Part shown: one piece after another, positions 10,496-23,743 of the stretch
Layout: every line of letters begins with the position of its first letter
Position numbering within the stretch: position 1 is the stretch's first letter
Program-made: the position numbers and the translations under genes
NCBI RefSeq assembly: GCF_914767665.1
Contig: NC_059501.1
Location: 26,202,501-26,266,500, forward strand
Origin: Harmonia axyridis
Lineage: Eukaryota; Arthropoda; Insecta; Coleoptera; Coccinellidae
DNA length: 64,000 bases
Direction: 5' to 3'
The notes under the pieces: model-generated
The model's database searches: none
Told to the model about the DNA's origin: nothing
What the model saw: only the letters and a program-made list of their open reading frames with translations

Positions 10496-11906
10496 TTATC
10501 GACTCCTCCCTTTTCGTTTATACTTCAAATGAACTTCATCTATATGCCTTTTGATGCTCTGTTTATAAGCTGAAGCATAGTTGCACAAGTGACATTTATG
10601 TTCTCGTTTATCCAAATGAACAGCCTTTATATGGTTTTCAAGAACTTTCTTTTCATTAGCAGCATACTCACAAAACACACATTTATGTTCTCGTTTATTC
10701 GAATGAACTGCATCTATATGATTTTTGATGTTCCCTTTATAAGCTGTAGCATAGTTGCACAGGTGACATTTATGTTCTCGTTTTTCCAAATGAACAGCCT
10801 TCATATGATTTTCAAATTGTCCTTTCTGCTGAGCTACATACTCACAAAATCCACATTTATATTCTCGTTTGTTCAGATGAACTACTTCTATATGCCTTTG
10901 GATGTTCTGTCTATAAGCTGAAGCATAATTGCACAGGTGACATCTATGTTCTCGTTTATCCAAATGAACAGCCTTTATATGGTTTTCAAGATCTTTCTTT
11001 TCGTTAGCAGCATACTCACAAAACACACATTTATGTTCTCGTTTATTCGAATGAACTGCAGCTATATGCTTTTTGATGTTCTGTTTATAAGCTGAAGCAA
11101 AGTTACAGAGGTGACATTTATGTTCTCGTTTATCTAAATGAACAGCCTTTATATGCTTTTTAAGATCTTTCTTTTCATTAGCAGCATACTCACAAAACCC
11201 ACATTTATGTTCTTGTTCATTCAAATGAACTGCACCTATATGCTTTTTGATGTTCTGTTTATAAGCTGAAGCATAGTTGCACAGGTGACATTTATGTTCT
11301 CGTTTATCCAAATGAACAGCCTTTATATGGTTTTCAAGATGTTTCTTTTCGTTAGCAGCATACTCACAAAACACACATTTATGTTCTCGTTTATTCGAAT
11401 GAACTGCAACTATATGCTTTTTGATATTCTGTTTATAAGCTGAAGCATAGTTGCGCAGGTGATATTTATGTTCTCGTTTATCCAAATGAACAGCCTTTAT
11501 ATGGTTTTCAAGTCCCTGCTTATGTTTAGCAGAATACTCACAAAACTTACAATTATGTTCTCGCTTATTCAAATGAACAGCATCAAAATGCCGTTTTAGA
11601 TTTGTCTTGTCATTTGTTGTATACTCACATACTAGACATTCTTGTTCATGTTTATTCGAAGGAGCAGCATCCATATGATTCCTAGTTTTATATTTATTAG
11701 ATGAGTCATGTTTACTACTCAATGGCTCAATTTCAAAAGTAATATTGTCATTGAAACTATAATCTCTCTTCATTTCTGTTTCATATCCAATAGACGATCT
11801 TATTCCATTCTCATCAATGTACTGGTCAACAATATCTATATCTTCAGTCTTTACGTCTTCGGTCTTTATATCTTCAGTATACTGCCCGTCAATTGTATGC
11901 TGGACA
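10496..11906 (-). CDS. C2H2 zinc-finger protein, paralogue B, main exon
   Basis: Main exon of a two-exon gene whose first exon is proposed at 19059-19138; joined length is 1491 nt, 496 residues. The acceptor GATTCTAG precedes the exon, and the phase is completed by the GA left from exon 1 (Asp codon). An acidic start with IKTED and VKTED repeats is followed by 13 fingers of C-x2-C-x12-H-x4-H spacing, alternating CVFCEYAANEKK and CHLCNYASAYKQ types, with linkers such as LDKREHK instead of TGEKP. Finger 3 has lost both Cys (YHLRN). It ends KRKGRSR. Likely a nuclear DNA-binding regulator; target unknown. An ATG at 11968 lies in what I read as intron, since upstream frames differ between paralogues. 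Confidence 0.85.
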
Positions 11907-12432
11907 CTAGAATCAAAGAAGTTAATAGGAAATTTTTGGGATCTTAAAAGAAAACACAATTTCAACATTTTTTGGAAATCAAAGACCGTTTCATGTAACC
12001 TGCAAACTTTTACATTTTATGTTTGGGTAACATAGCAGTGTTCTTTTTTATTCGTATTTCATTTTCCCTTGAACCCTTTGGCCGATTTCAGCAATTAATT
12101 TCTTGAATTGTAGCTTCATTCCTCTAGACAGTGGCGTACCCCGACATGAGCCTTGGGGGAGGGGGGCGGATAAAGAAAAAAAATCGTTTCCGATATGCTT
12201 TGAATTTGTATATACTTTCTGAGATTGATTTTCAATGAGAGAAGTTCGGAGCTTCTACTTTGAAATCTCATTAATTTTTAACAGATTGCTTATTTTCATC
12301 AATAATCTGGAATTTTTGGCTCGTAAATAAATAATGATCATGCCGAAGACAGTCAGATCAGATCAAGCCTTTGAATATAGCAGCTGGATGAAGAATTCGT
12401 TGATTAAATTTTCACACCAATAATTTATGAAG

Positions 12433-12574
12433 CGTTGTGACTTGTTGTTTCGTCTTGATGGGGATAACATTGAAATTGTTGTATGTATTTTGTACTATAT
12501 TTAAGCACATTGTAATTGTGGTTTGAATCTCAAATAAATTGAATTGAATTGAAAATTTACAAATTTACAGATTA
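12433..12574 (+). mobile_element. Truncated LINE 3' end with TTGAA-type tail
   Basis: Absent from the matching place in the duplicated copies (GCGTTGTGACTT joined to ACAATGG). It holds AAATAAATTGAATTGAATTG, a tail-like repeat. Confidence 0.55.
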
Positions 12575-12706
12575 CAATGGATATATCCTCCTTTGCGTAG
12601 GCCACTGCTTCAGGTACATAAACGATTTAGATGCCATCTTCATTTAATCCGTTTTTGTTAAATGCAGGGGTGAAGAAAAAAAGTAAATACAAGCTTTTAT
12701 TCGAAG

Positions 12707-12846
12707 CAATAAACAAATAAATAAAATAAAATAAATAAAACAAAGGTCGGACGATGTCGGCACCGTTTGGCTAAAGATAGGGAAAATTGGAAAATTCAGG
12801 GGGAGGCCTATGTCCAGGAGTGTATGCAGACAGGCTGTTGAAAAAG
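12707..12846 (+). mobile_element. Short RTE-like or SINE insertion with 8-bp target duplication
   Basis: ATTCGAAG at 12699-12706 and 12847-12854 flanks it; the empty site occurs near 30153. The right part reads GGGAGGCCTATGTCCAGGAG, a 3'-end phrase common to insect RTE-like elements. Confidence 0.65.
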
Positions 12847-14174
12847 ATTCGAAGTAAACTCAAATGTTGGCCCATCTTTTCTGAACATTTTCTCTTTTTA
12901 TTTTTTATTGCGATATATTAAATATGAGAGAACGCTTCATATGGTACCTTTGTTGAACAAGAAATTCATGTTTTGAATGGAATGGCAAAGCTCTTCAAGT
13001 TCATCATTTTGAAACTGTTTTGAGGTCTAATATTGATGATTTGAAAAAAAAAAAACCTATGAACTGGGATATTAATACAATGAAAAGTCATTCATCATAT
13101 TGATGAATTGTTCTCATTGAATCAAGCAACAATTTCCATTTAACCAATGAAATGTTGATTATTACAATGTTATGTTCATTATTCGATCCGTTGTACTTGT
13201 TGTAACTTGCTTCAGTAACCCCCTAATTTTTTTGTACCTATAATCGATAGAAATAATAAAAAATATAGTTTCTAATTTGAAAATCTTGAGTTTTGATGAA
13301 TTTGAGTTGTCCAAGTTCATGATCTTCTTATAAACAACTTACAGTCCATTCAGAAATTATTGACATCGAAGTAGGCCTTGAACGTCTACACGCAAAAAAA
13401 TCTATTCTCAAATTGAGTGAATAATATTTGGTTGAAGTATATGGTAGATTCATATATAAGCAAGAATATAATAAATTTGGGTCAAGTATACTTTATTCTC
13501 CAAATTTAAATATACCAAGTATTCCAAATAAGTATATTTATGATATTCTTCAATTTAATAAAGTCGGTATTATTGGTCCAAAGAAAATTCTTATATTTGA
13601 TGTGAGTGAATGACTATACTTGAAATAAGTGGTTGATAAATTTCGTTAGAATATAAAATATTTTCAAGACAAGATATTGAATTCCTCAATTTCAATCATT
13701 TCTTCGTTTGAAGGTAGTGAATCATATACTCGAATGAAAGAATTGATATACTCAAACCAAAATTAAGTTAGTGTTAGAATAAGTATATAATATGGTAAAT
13801 TCAAAATTAATTTTATGGTTGTTCCGAAGAAATAGTAAACTTACTTGAAATGAATATTAATTTCAAATAAATTTTTTGAAATTATTCGAAAGAATAAATG
13901 CAATTATCTATCCAATCCATTAGATTTCTTAATCTGAATAATAAATACAATACAGCATATATTAAAAACGAATTTATTTCTCAAATCATCATATAAAAAA
14001 TGAAAACCAACAAATAAACAATATCTACATTGGAAAAAAATTTCATTACATTTATACAAATACAGGATAAAACATTGTACTACAAAGGACTAAAGGGACA
14101 TAGTTAGTTATCTCTCAAAGAATGAATTATTTAGGTGGAGAGAATTCGAGATACAATCTTAAAAGTTTAAAAGT

Positions 14175-14322
14175 TCATCTACATCTATACAACAATTTGG
14201 AAACTTTTCGGCTATAATAGATTTTCCCCTGATACCAAAAACAGGTTGGGCTTGGCGGTTTGATTAATCTGTGTTGCTCTATTTTTCTGTTCTTGAATGA
14301 TTTGTCCAATATCACTTGAGAT
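14175..14322 (-). CDS. Candidate last exon of a small spliced gene in the TIR element
   Basis: Preceded by a strong acceptor (TTCTTTCTTTGCAG). It pairs with candidate exons at 14452-14508 and 14843-14880. Two frames stay open across the 14452/14322 join: one starts at an ATG in the middle exon and ends ENLL, the other runs to a TGA at 14175. No homologue recognised; coding is uncertain. Confidence 0.3.
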
Positions 14323-14451
14323 CTGCAAAGAAAGAAGAAATTTGTGATTAATAAATTTTATCGACTTTTTCGAATGAAAAATACTACCTGGTCCTGAAGA
14401 ATTATTCCAAAATTGTATCTCACTCATATCGATAGATGTCTATTGATTTAC

Positions 14452-14508
14452 ATTTTCATCAGCAAATGATAACGTAACTCCCAATTGTTCATGAACAATT
14501 TCCATATT
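14452..14508 (-). CDS. Candidate middle exon in the TIR element
   Basis: 57 bp between acceptor TTTTTTTTGCAG and donor GTAAAT. It contains ATG GAA ATT GTT. Same doubts as the neighbouring candidate exon. Confidence 0.25.
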
Positions 14509-14842
14509 CTGCAAAAAAAAAGAATCAAATTCAATTAACATTCATCAATTATGAACAGGAAGTTGTATTCAAAAAGTGCATTAATATTTCGAAAATAATT
14601 AGAAAGCTCTAGAAAATCTTTATAACAGATCCTATTAAATATTAACGCACTTGTTGTCAAAAATTAAGAATTTTGTTGAAAATATCAATTCAAAAATACC
14701 TAGTCCTCAAAGAAATAATACAAAGATATCAAGCTGAATAACAATAGTAAAAAACACGAAGAGCATCATGAAAAGGAAAATGAAATCCGAATTAATGAAA
14801 AAAAATTTAATGAGTTGAAATTATTACTAAATAAAAACTTAC

Positions 14843-14880
14843 CTTGAAATGTTCCAATCAGACACTCCATGTATCCCTAA
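14843..14880 (-). other. Candidate first exon end with consensus donor
   Basis: CAAG followed by GTAAGT at 14837-14842 (minus strand). The exon start is not defined. Confidence 0.25.
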
Positions 14881-16497
14881 TTAAATTTTGCTTTTTGCAG
14901 TATGTATTCAGAATCTAACACTTATAACACAATCAAAACTTCCGTAGACCGTACACCGATCAGTCCTATCACCTAAATGAGACTGAAGGGGATCGAAAGA
15001 GATATTTTCTAATGCAAACTGCACAGAGGGCGCATTTTAGTATATCTTCGAATAATATTCTTGAATCTAGTGGATGAAAGCATTTATATACTTGTATTAC
15101 GACAAATACTGCCAACAGGTGGATAAGAACGTTTTCATTGGCGCGGCATATCAAACGAGTCGAATCATGTTGACGAAGATGCAGGGAAAAGAACTCGCGT
15201 TTTAGTATATTTCGGTATAATATACTCAGATCTAGTACATGCAAATATAATTCAGATTATGAATGGTTTATTCTGAACTGGATCATTTGAATTTTTCAAA
15301 AATCAAAACAAATTTTGTCACTCATCTTATTCAAAACGGAATCCGTCCTCAAAATATTTTAGTTTTTTTTTATTTAAATATTTCACTGATCAAGCACTTG
15401 GGTCATTAGACACCACTCAAAAGAATTATATTTTGTAAAATACATTTATATCCATTAAATAATTTTTGGCTTATTCTATATCACACATATAATATAACGT
15501 AAACTGTTAACGATTATTTCCATGTTGTGTCGGTCAAGAGAACCTTGCTATTTGGGGCAATCCCAGGTGTTTGATTGCTAGTACCACCTCATCCATTTTT
15601 GAATGTTGAAACAAAAGTTATTTCAACAGACTGGTCAAAATTCAAATAAGATGAAAAATGTGTTTTTCTTATCATTTTTTAGGTTCATGATGGCTCACCA
15701 AAATCAATTTCACTTATATTTTTATGTATTATTAACACATCTCAAAAAATCACATAACTTACCTCAATATGGTATGACAATTTTTAGCGTCAGAAACTAG
15801 TTGTATTGTGAAACGGTATATTAACAAATTATCTAGTATGGCCTTTATTGAGTTGGTTAGCTACAATGAACATAAAAAGAAAGATTAAATTCATATTATC
15901 TGCTAATTCAATCACAGGGTGGAGTTCAGATGGATCATTCACTCCCCTTCTAACACTCAAACCCTAATATTTAAATATTAAAATGAAATATGTCTCACTA
16001 TGACGAAATTTTGTCCACACAATTTCATATTTTCATTTATTATGATTAGTCTCGAACATGAAAAATGAGCAAATAGGTCTCCAATTCATCTTTGTGACTT
16101 GGGCATATTCTAATTACAACTAAAATGTATCACTCGCAATAATTATTATAATGTGTAAACCAATTCTTCAAAAATATAATTTGGAATGAGTATATTTCAA
16201 TTTTCAAAATGAGTAAATGATATCTTCGAAGTCGCAATATAGTATGTTTAAACAAAATGTAATAGTATTCTTGAATCAATAAATTTATTCCTTCATTTCG
16301 AATACATCATTTACTTGTATGGAGTATTATATATTTCTATGAAGTATATGTATTCGGTATTCTATTTATTCATTCCAAGTATACCAAATTTCTTACTTCA
16401 CTTTTTCTGATTCAATATATACTTGGATCAAGTTTAATATTTCAAGAATATCCTGTTTCTTGATTTGAGAATAGATTTTTTTCCGTGTAATCGCGGC

Positions 16498-19058
16498 TTT
16501 ATTTCTGGTTACAAAAATATCACTAAATATTGCTATGGTTCATCATAGAAATAACCAATTTAAATTATTTTCATCATATTTGTATCCGAAAGATCCTGAA
16601 TTTTCGAAATTACGATTATTACGATGGGACGCATACAGTCATGATTTCATAAATTGAAGTTCAGATTATATAACGTGAAAATATAGTGAAATGCTATCTC
16701 ATTTCTAAGAAATCCAATGAAGAGATATCTATTCATTTAAGAGTCGCCCATGAAAGATCACATCGAAGATCATTAAAATATGCATATTTCTTTTTCACCA
16801 AAGGCTCTTCAAAAATTGTTGCATTACTGATGGACACTGGATACCAACCTGCTTGCAAAATTCTTATCAAATAACTCTTATGGATCATTTTAACTGTTGT
16901 CTGAACTGGTGAAGAAAACAGAAAAAACTGGTTGATAAATTTAAATAGTGTAGCTTAGTGAATGGAAGAGCCATATCATAATAAGACAGAAATAAAATTT
17001 AAAGAATGCATTTAGTATATGAAAAATTTTGATATCCCAGTTGTACTGTAACTTTCAAAATTGGAACCAATTTATCAGCCAATGTGTAAATTACTTTCTA
17101 AAGTCACTATTCTTCGAAACTGTTCATGACATGAATGATTGATTAAATTTGTATGAAAAATATAGGTACTATTTGTACTCAAGTTTTCTGTTTTTTATTG
17201 AAATGCTTTTATACTAGTTACTATTAAATTACATAAAGTATTTTGCCCATAACAGCTTGAACTCACTCACTAAAAGCATTCTTGCATGAAATTATTTTTA
17301 ATTTGTGAATTTTAAAATTTTATTGCATTCTATTATTATCTTCAAGTGGGTAAGAGGTGAAGAAATTCTTGAAGTTACTCTTCTAAATATATTTTTCGAT
17401 TAAATACTCAGTAAAAATTCTATAAAGCAATTGAAATTTATTAGATTTTTGGATTACTCATTGAAGAACAAAAAACAGATATAACAATACTCAATTTCAA
17501 TATAGAATATAAATAAACTATAGATGCAATGCAATAAACTTTGTTTAGCAACCCAATTATAAAATAATTCTCCCTTCATAGATTTATATAATCCTCATGA
17601 TTACCACTGTCAAAACCAAACATCCAGGTAAAAATCCAAATATCCATCATTCAAAATAGTGCTCCTTCTACTTTTACCCTTGAATATATTTGAAAAACTT
17701 TTTGTTTTCTTTCTAGAGTCCACTGTTCAATAATGCTGCCATTTTCAAATAACCAAGTATCCTCCAGATGAATGAATTTCACATTTTATGCAAATATTCT
17801 CTGTATTCACCATAAAATCGTACTCAACTTATTATATTTTTCTGTTCATCATAAGAATTTTCCTTTAATTAACTGTTTTGAACTTGTAACGAATTAATTC
17901 TATGTAATGTTGTGTTCGATTGATTAAAATCTAGATGCTTTTTGGTCAAATTTTATCCAGACTGATATATTGGTTGCTTTTGGTAACAATCAAATCATTT
18001 AATGATCCTTTTAAGGTGAAATCGTATCGCACAGGTTTTCTTCCGCTAATAATACAGGCCGTACTGACTTGCTTTCTTCTTTTTTCAAACAGTATTGTTA
18101 GAAATACTCAGATAAACTAATCAATGTGTGTTTGAAATTGATACAACTTTTTAATTTCGAAATTTCTTGGATCAAAATCAATAACACAAACAAACTGAAA
18201 TCTAACCTCCAGTCACTGACATTTCCAATGCCAACCCGAAATCTGCAATTCAAAATGTTACTGAATGAGCCAGTACCAACTTAATTCCGATTTTCCAAAG
18301 CCACCCGGGATTTCAATAATTCCTGAATGGACTGTATACATTCTTGTCCAAACCGCAAGCAGTCTTATAATACTATATACTTGCAGAATTGAAAAAGAAA
18401 AATATTTTTGCGAAAAAAGCTTTTTCTGCCGAAAAGTTCGAAAAATCATCGCCCTCATTTTTTTCATGATAATCCAATTAACTCATGAACCGTTGAGTTT
18501 CTACCTAAGATATGGCGTATTGCCGAAATTGTCATCAAAAATGCTATCTAATGATGCAATAATATACTGGATGTGACATTTGAAATTAGGAAGTAGTAGT
18601 CTGTTTCCGGCATAACCAGGAGTTGTAGAGGACTGAAAATATTTTAGGAAGAAAGATCATTGTCAAACGCCAATATACAAACTTTCAGCTCAAAATAGTG
18701 AAAATTATGATCAGCTTTCCATAAATGTCTAGTAGAGGCCATCCCGGTGAATCAGCCCGTATAACAACAAACAAGTAGCTAAGGATTTCAAACAAGTATG
18801 TTCCTGGGGAATCAACTAATTGCTAAAAATCGACTGAAGGGTTCAAGAGAAAATGAACTGCAAACTTCGTTGATCTTTTTTTTCGTTTTTCCGTTTTTTC
18901 CGTTCTCCTAATTTTGCCAATGTTGTATCAAAGTATGAAGAACTATACTATGGTTATACATATATAACACAAAAAAAAGAAAAATGCGGGTTCATTCAAA
19001 TACCTTACTCATGAAATATTTTAAAGGTTTTTTGTACAAAACAGAGATAAATACTCAC
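16498..19058 (-). other. Distal part of paralogue B intron
   Basis: No gene seen to about 18260. A stretch from about 18290 to 18650 matches 31200-31450 and 52510-52770, a shared decayed repeat. From about 18760 it matches the 5' end of the copy D intron. Confidence 0.55.
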
Positions 19059-19138
19059 TCATAGTCAAATGATATCCTATCATCATCTTGTCCCATTTCT
19101 TCTAATTCAGTCTTAACTCTTCTGTTGTGAATACTCAT
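19059..19138 (-). CDS. C2H2 zinc-finger protein, paralogue B, first exon
   Basis: ATG at 19138 opens MSIHNRRVKTELEEMGQDDD and the exon ends in a split codon at donor GTGAGT. The 80-bp length, sequence and donor match 44594-44673. VKTE is a SUMO-consensus motif. Joined to 11906 the frame is kept through a 7.15-kb intron. The pairing rests on matching flanks and phase, not on transcript data. Confidence 0.65.
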
Positions 19139-20870
19139 ATATTATTCTTGGTACACATGGAGAATAGACCCTCGAATCTGTCACATGAAATTGGCAGCTA
19201 CGTTGCCATATCGAAAAATTAATCAGGTATTTGAAGTATTCATAAAAAATAGAAATATTTCACCAGTTCCCGCTACCGGTCTCGACAGTTATAATATCAG
19301 GTTACCTATATCTTTGAATATTTATTCTGATTCTAAATACGACTGTTACTGCTGCAACTAAATTCATCCTTGAAGCCAAGATGTTTATAGAAATACTCTG
19401 ACAAAACTCTCCAAATTGAATGGTTATAAGAACGTATAGGTAAAAGTACATAGTATAAAAAATGATACGTATATAATTTTCTGATGTATGGAACGTTTTT
19501 AAAGTGGAATTTAGCGCTTGATAGCGCAAGTGAAGGTTTTCTTTATTCAGTTCTTCTTCGTAAGCTCTGTGAACTGAGCGATTGAAATATTCAAATGAAT
19601 TTTCTGAAATGAATTTTTCTTTTTAAGTAGTTTATTTGAAGACTGTAATGAAAGACTATACATTATCATCATTAGCAATTGGACTGGTGTGAATTATTTT
19701 TCCTGTAAAGTTGAAAGAAATTTTGATAAGTTCGATATGGCCATCAGACCTAGCCTATGGTGGATGAGGCAGTGAAAAAAGACTACTTAATTACAGTCAA
19801 GGCAAAAATCTTATAGGTGTATCCACCTTCAGTTCTTCCATATGTTTAATGTAAAGTACATACAAATTTGATAAGTTTCAGGTATCGCTAACATATCAAT
19901 GCGGTTGTAGTAGGAGTTCCCAATAAAATACCTTTATATCATCAAAAGTCAATCGAGAGTCTCAAGGTGTTGTGCCTATTCTATGTTTTCTTTCTTCTGA
20001 CACTAAAGAAATATCATTAGAAGTCGGTTCATCAGTTGATAATTATGTAGATAAGGACAAAACGCTCTAAGATTAAATTTTCCAGATTTACTAATTTTGG
20101 GGTGTGAAATGCGAATTCGTACACAACAAATTTTGTCGCATATTGTTTGTCAAAAAAAAAAAAATAAATAATTTTTCGCCAAGGTCACTCCATTCATTAC
20201 ACTTATACGCCGTTGATTTTTGTTTTATTATGGATATTCGACCAAAATTCACTATCATTGATATTTCACGCATTTTCCAACATCAATATACCTATACGAT
20301 AAACCTTTAGAATTAATATTTATTTTGTTTTGAAGTGTCAATTGTCGGTCGTGATGAATTCACATACTAACAACGCGAACGACTCAAATCGAAAACTATG
20401 TGCGCTATGTTGCCGGTTCCAGCAGATTTCAGATGGTCTAAGAATATAATAATAATAATAACCTTTTTTATCAGGTGAAAGTTTAGCTATAGCTACTTTT
20501 ACACTTTCACCTAATATTCAATAAGAATAATATATTCAACTATACGACAGATTTCCAAAAATATATATTTCATTTCAACACCGCATTTTTCTAGGAAAAT
20601 TATTGGTCCAAAATGTAACAACTCATGCACATTTTATGAGGACCTTATGGATATATCCACTTTCTCCCTATAATTCTACCTGATTATATTTTCTTTTCTC
20701 AAATTTTGCATCATTTCTGCTATTTTTCCAGGTCTCCCTCAGGGTGCAGTTCAGAATTATCACCCACTATTATAAAACAAACTCCCTTGCAAAAAATAAC
20801 CTAATCTAGGTACTTCTATCTTATTACTCTATCGCATTCAAAATGCAAAGAACTGACATTTACCCCGACA
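19139..20870. repeat. Upstream flank of paralogue B, shared with both duplication copies
   Basis: No gene. Blocks match 32150-32640, 33930-34410 and 39300-39720, including an (AAT)n run near 20447. The hAT-like element at 32665 and the Harbinger-like element at 34413 are absent here. Confidence 0.65.
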
Positions 20871-21811
20871 GACTTCTCACTCTTAAAAAAATTGTTATTT
20901 TTTTTACTAGACCGCAACAAAGGCGTAGAAGTAGATCTTTTGTTTTCTTGGGGAGGGGGTTGTTAATGAGAAAAAATTTTTTTGACGATAACGTTTACTC
21001 ATATCTGTAATGTTAGAAACAGTGGTTTGATAACGAAGTTTGAACCAAATTACTCGAAATATTTTTTTATTACCAATTCGATTGTTTTCACCTTATACTG
21101 GCCATTAGGTGTTCCTAAATTGAAGTTACGAAGGAAAATAAGAGGTTCCTCAAATAATTCTGAGAATAAAAAGCCCCAATAAGCATGAGCTCGCAAACGC
21201 TTTGTTTTCGAGATACAGGATACAGGATGTTACTTGTAGTCTTTCTTTTCGGTAATGCTCATATCACTTCATGAAATCATTTTTAATCTTCGCCACATAG
21301 TGGGTAAATAAGTACCAAATCCCATAATTAATTTATTCATCACAGCTAGTAAACTGGATCTTTGTAATGATTCGGATTTTCATGAGGATTACTGGAGAAT
21401 AGTTCGATATTATTTTTTCTCGAAATCGGTAGCAGAGACGTCAAAACTACAAGAAATCGAAAGGTTTAGTTCTGGACGAAAAAAAATCTCGAGCCCCGAG
21501 TTCGAATTGCCAATAATTTGGAGTCATAGCATAATCATTTTACCGAAAGATGTAAGAACTCATACGAAATGAATGAAATAGCAAAATATGTAAATTTAAA
21601 ATTTTTGGCATTTTTTAGCGGTTTTCGTAAATTGTTCACCTTTTCTTCTAAAGCTCTTTTTGGGGGTTAAAACTCTGCATATTGAAGAAAATTCATCACT
21701 TCTGGCAACACTGGTTTGTCTGCTCACAAAACCGATCTTAAATGGCATCTGTGAACATACGATGGAACCTAATTAGCAGATTGTTTGAATTTAACTACAT
21801 CCGATCAGAGA
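20871..21811. other. About 0.9-kb insertion relative to the duplicated copies
   Basis: Copies D and E join directly across this point (GACAGAC to AATACTTAACACAG). No ORF or inverted ends recognised. Confidence 0.5.
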
Positions 21812-22089
21812 TTATTTAGAGAATACTTAACACAGAATACTAAGTACTGATATGGTTCCGATTAATCTGAAATGTATCTTTTTATGATAATTATCTATTA
21901 TATCTTTTGAATATGGCTTATGTATTAATTTGAAAAACTAACAATTAATTAATTCTGTTCAGCATATTTTATGGCTCCTAATCCCTCTCAAAAAGTGACT
22001 GTTCAAAATTAAGAAATGATTAAAAATTGTTATTCACAACTTCATTAAAATAAAAATCATCTATTTCATCATTTGAAAATGTTACTATT

Positions 22090-22229
22090 GATTCAATATG
22101 TTCTGCAAGCGTTGATATTCACAGTCTGATTGTTGAGAGGTAGGTACATCAGGTACATTTGCCGTCACAATCAAATTATTCAATTCTGAATCGTCAATAT
22201 TATCAGGTACTAGAGGTAGTTCCTCATTT
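22090..22229 (-). pseudogene. Acidic last-exon cassette of zinc-finger relic F
   Basis: Acceptor TTTTCTTGTAAG, then AATGAGGAACTACC and the DDSELNNLIVT frame. A few bases are added within the ValPro region. It joins in frame to the donor at 22268, showing the ancestral splice. Confidence 0.55.
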
Positions 22230-22268
22230 CTTACAAGAAAATTCTGTTACCATTCGCAATAAACTTAC

Positions 22269-22690
22269 ATAGGTGATATTTTTTTTTTTTCATTCGAATG
22301 AATAATATATATATGCTTTTGGAGGCTTTCCTCCTCAACTAAAGCATATTCGTATGCTTTAGTTGAAAAAATGACTCCCATATTCTCATCAATATGCCTT
22401 TGGATGTTCTTTTTATGGGCTGAAGTAGAGTTGCACAGGTGACATCTATGGTCACGTTTATCGAAATAAACAGCCTTTATATGAATTTCAAGTCCTCCCT
22501 CCTGTTTATGTTCATACATACTAGACATTCAAGTTCTTATTTATTCAAAGAAACAGCATCCATATAGTTCGTTATTTGATCTTTATGAGATGACGCATGT
22601 TCACTACTCAATGGCTTAATTTCAAAAGTAATTCTCTCATTGAAACTATAATCTCTCTTCATTTCTGTTTGAAATTGAAATAACTAGAAA
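22269..22690 (-). pseudogene. Zinc-finger paralogue F, decayed finger exon
   Basis: Reads one good finger (CHLCNSTSAHKKNIQRH) among broken ones, and parts of the N-terminal acidic region to the right. The donor GTAAGT after TCACCTAT is intact. Most fingers are deleted. Confidence 0.7.
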
Positions 22691-23520
22691 TATTTTTGAT
22701 GAAGAATATTGTTTACAATGTTTTCTTTACGGATAAGTTATCGAAAAGCATTGATGAAATATATTGTAATATAACTAACCTAACAATTTTAGCATAAATA
22801 TCATTAGTGTTCAGAATAAATGATTGAGAGAATTATTATTCTCATCAACAATATTAATGTACTTATATTTTTGATTACTAAAGAAGAATTACTGCAATTG
22901 AGCTAATATGTGATTTTATGAAAATAAATGAGATTTGTTTTGATATATTCTATTCATTCTATAATAATTTGAAGATTGAATGAACTCTCAGTCCATATTT
23001 TTGAAAGTACATTTATTGAAAATTTTGATTGTTACATTATAATGCATAATACATCCCTGCATTAAATGATAATCCAGGTATGAAGTGGTTACGTTTGTAG
23101 TACCTTTGTCAATTTTATTTATAATGGGAACGTTCAAAGTTTGACTACTCGATGCAGGAATATAGCTAGCCAGAATTTTAGCAATATCCAGTTTTTTCTG
23201 TGCTGCAGTTCTACATAACTTTCAGCAACAGAAGAGCTCTTCCATCCTCCATGTCATTTTGAAGATATTATATTTTCTCCTTTATTTAAAAGGTGAGAGG
23301 TAGATAATTATTTATTGTTATGCTGCTTAACTCGATTCTTCTGAATGCACCAGAATATCTGATAATTAATATTATCTGCAATTTTGCCCCAAAATTATGA
23401 TCATGTCCTGCCAAAATTCAGATAAGATAAAATGATAAGATGTGATAATATTGACGATGATATACATATCTTGATATCGAGGAATTCAAAAACTTTTCAA
23501 TGTCTTCAAATTCTAAAACC
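22691..23520. other. AT-rich spacer, no gene seen
   Basis: No ORF, repeat family or RNA gene recognised. Confidence 0.5.
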
Positions 23521-23743
23521 TCAGATTTTTTTGGAATATATTTTCTTGACAAAGATTTTAATAAAGGTTGTCATTTCGAATAATTTGATTTCGAAAATCA
23601 ATATTATGTTATCGGTTGAGTACCTATACAACAATACATCGAATACAACTGATAACATAATATTGATTTTCGAAATCGAATTATTCGAAATGACAACCTT
23701 TATTAAAATCTTTGTCAAAAAAATATATTCCAAAAAAATCTGA
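23521..23743. repeat. 93-bp inverted repeat with 37-bp loop
   Basis: Arms 23521-23613 and 23651-23743 differ at about two bases. It is AT-rich and has no coding content. It may be a fold-back MITE or the product of a snap-back repair event. Confidence 0.9.

Larger units (their letters stand above)
11907..13388 (-). other. Proximal part of paralogue B intron with small insertions
   Basis: No gene. Two insertions can be bounded against the copies at 29640-30440: a LINE tail (about 12433-12574) and a short retroelement (12707-12846). Confidence 0.6.
13389..16497. mobile_element. TA-flanked 3.1-kb element with 26-bp inverted ends
   Basis: The left end CACGCAAAAAAATCTATTCT and the right end, inverted (CACGGAAAAAAATCTATTCT), continue alike for 26 bp with two mismatches. 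TA lies on both sides (13387-13388, 16498-16499), as for Tc1/mariner insertions. The interior is AT-rich with many AAGTATA motifs. No transposase was recognised, so it is probably non-autonomous. It sits inside the intron of paralogue B. Confidence 0.7.

Noticed and set aside
18265..18576. 103-codon plus-strand ORF
   Set aside because: Lies in a decayed repeat also found at 31200 and 52510, where it is not open.
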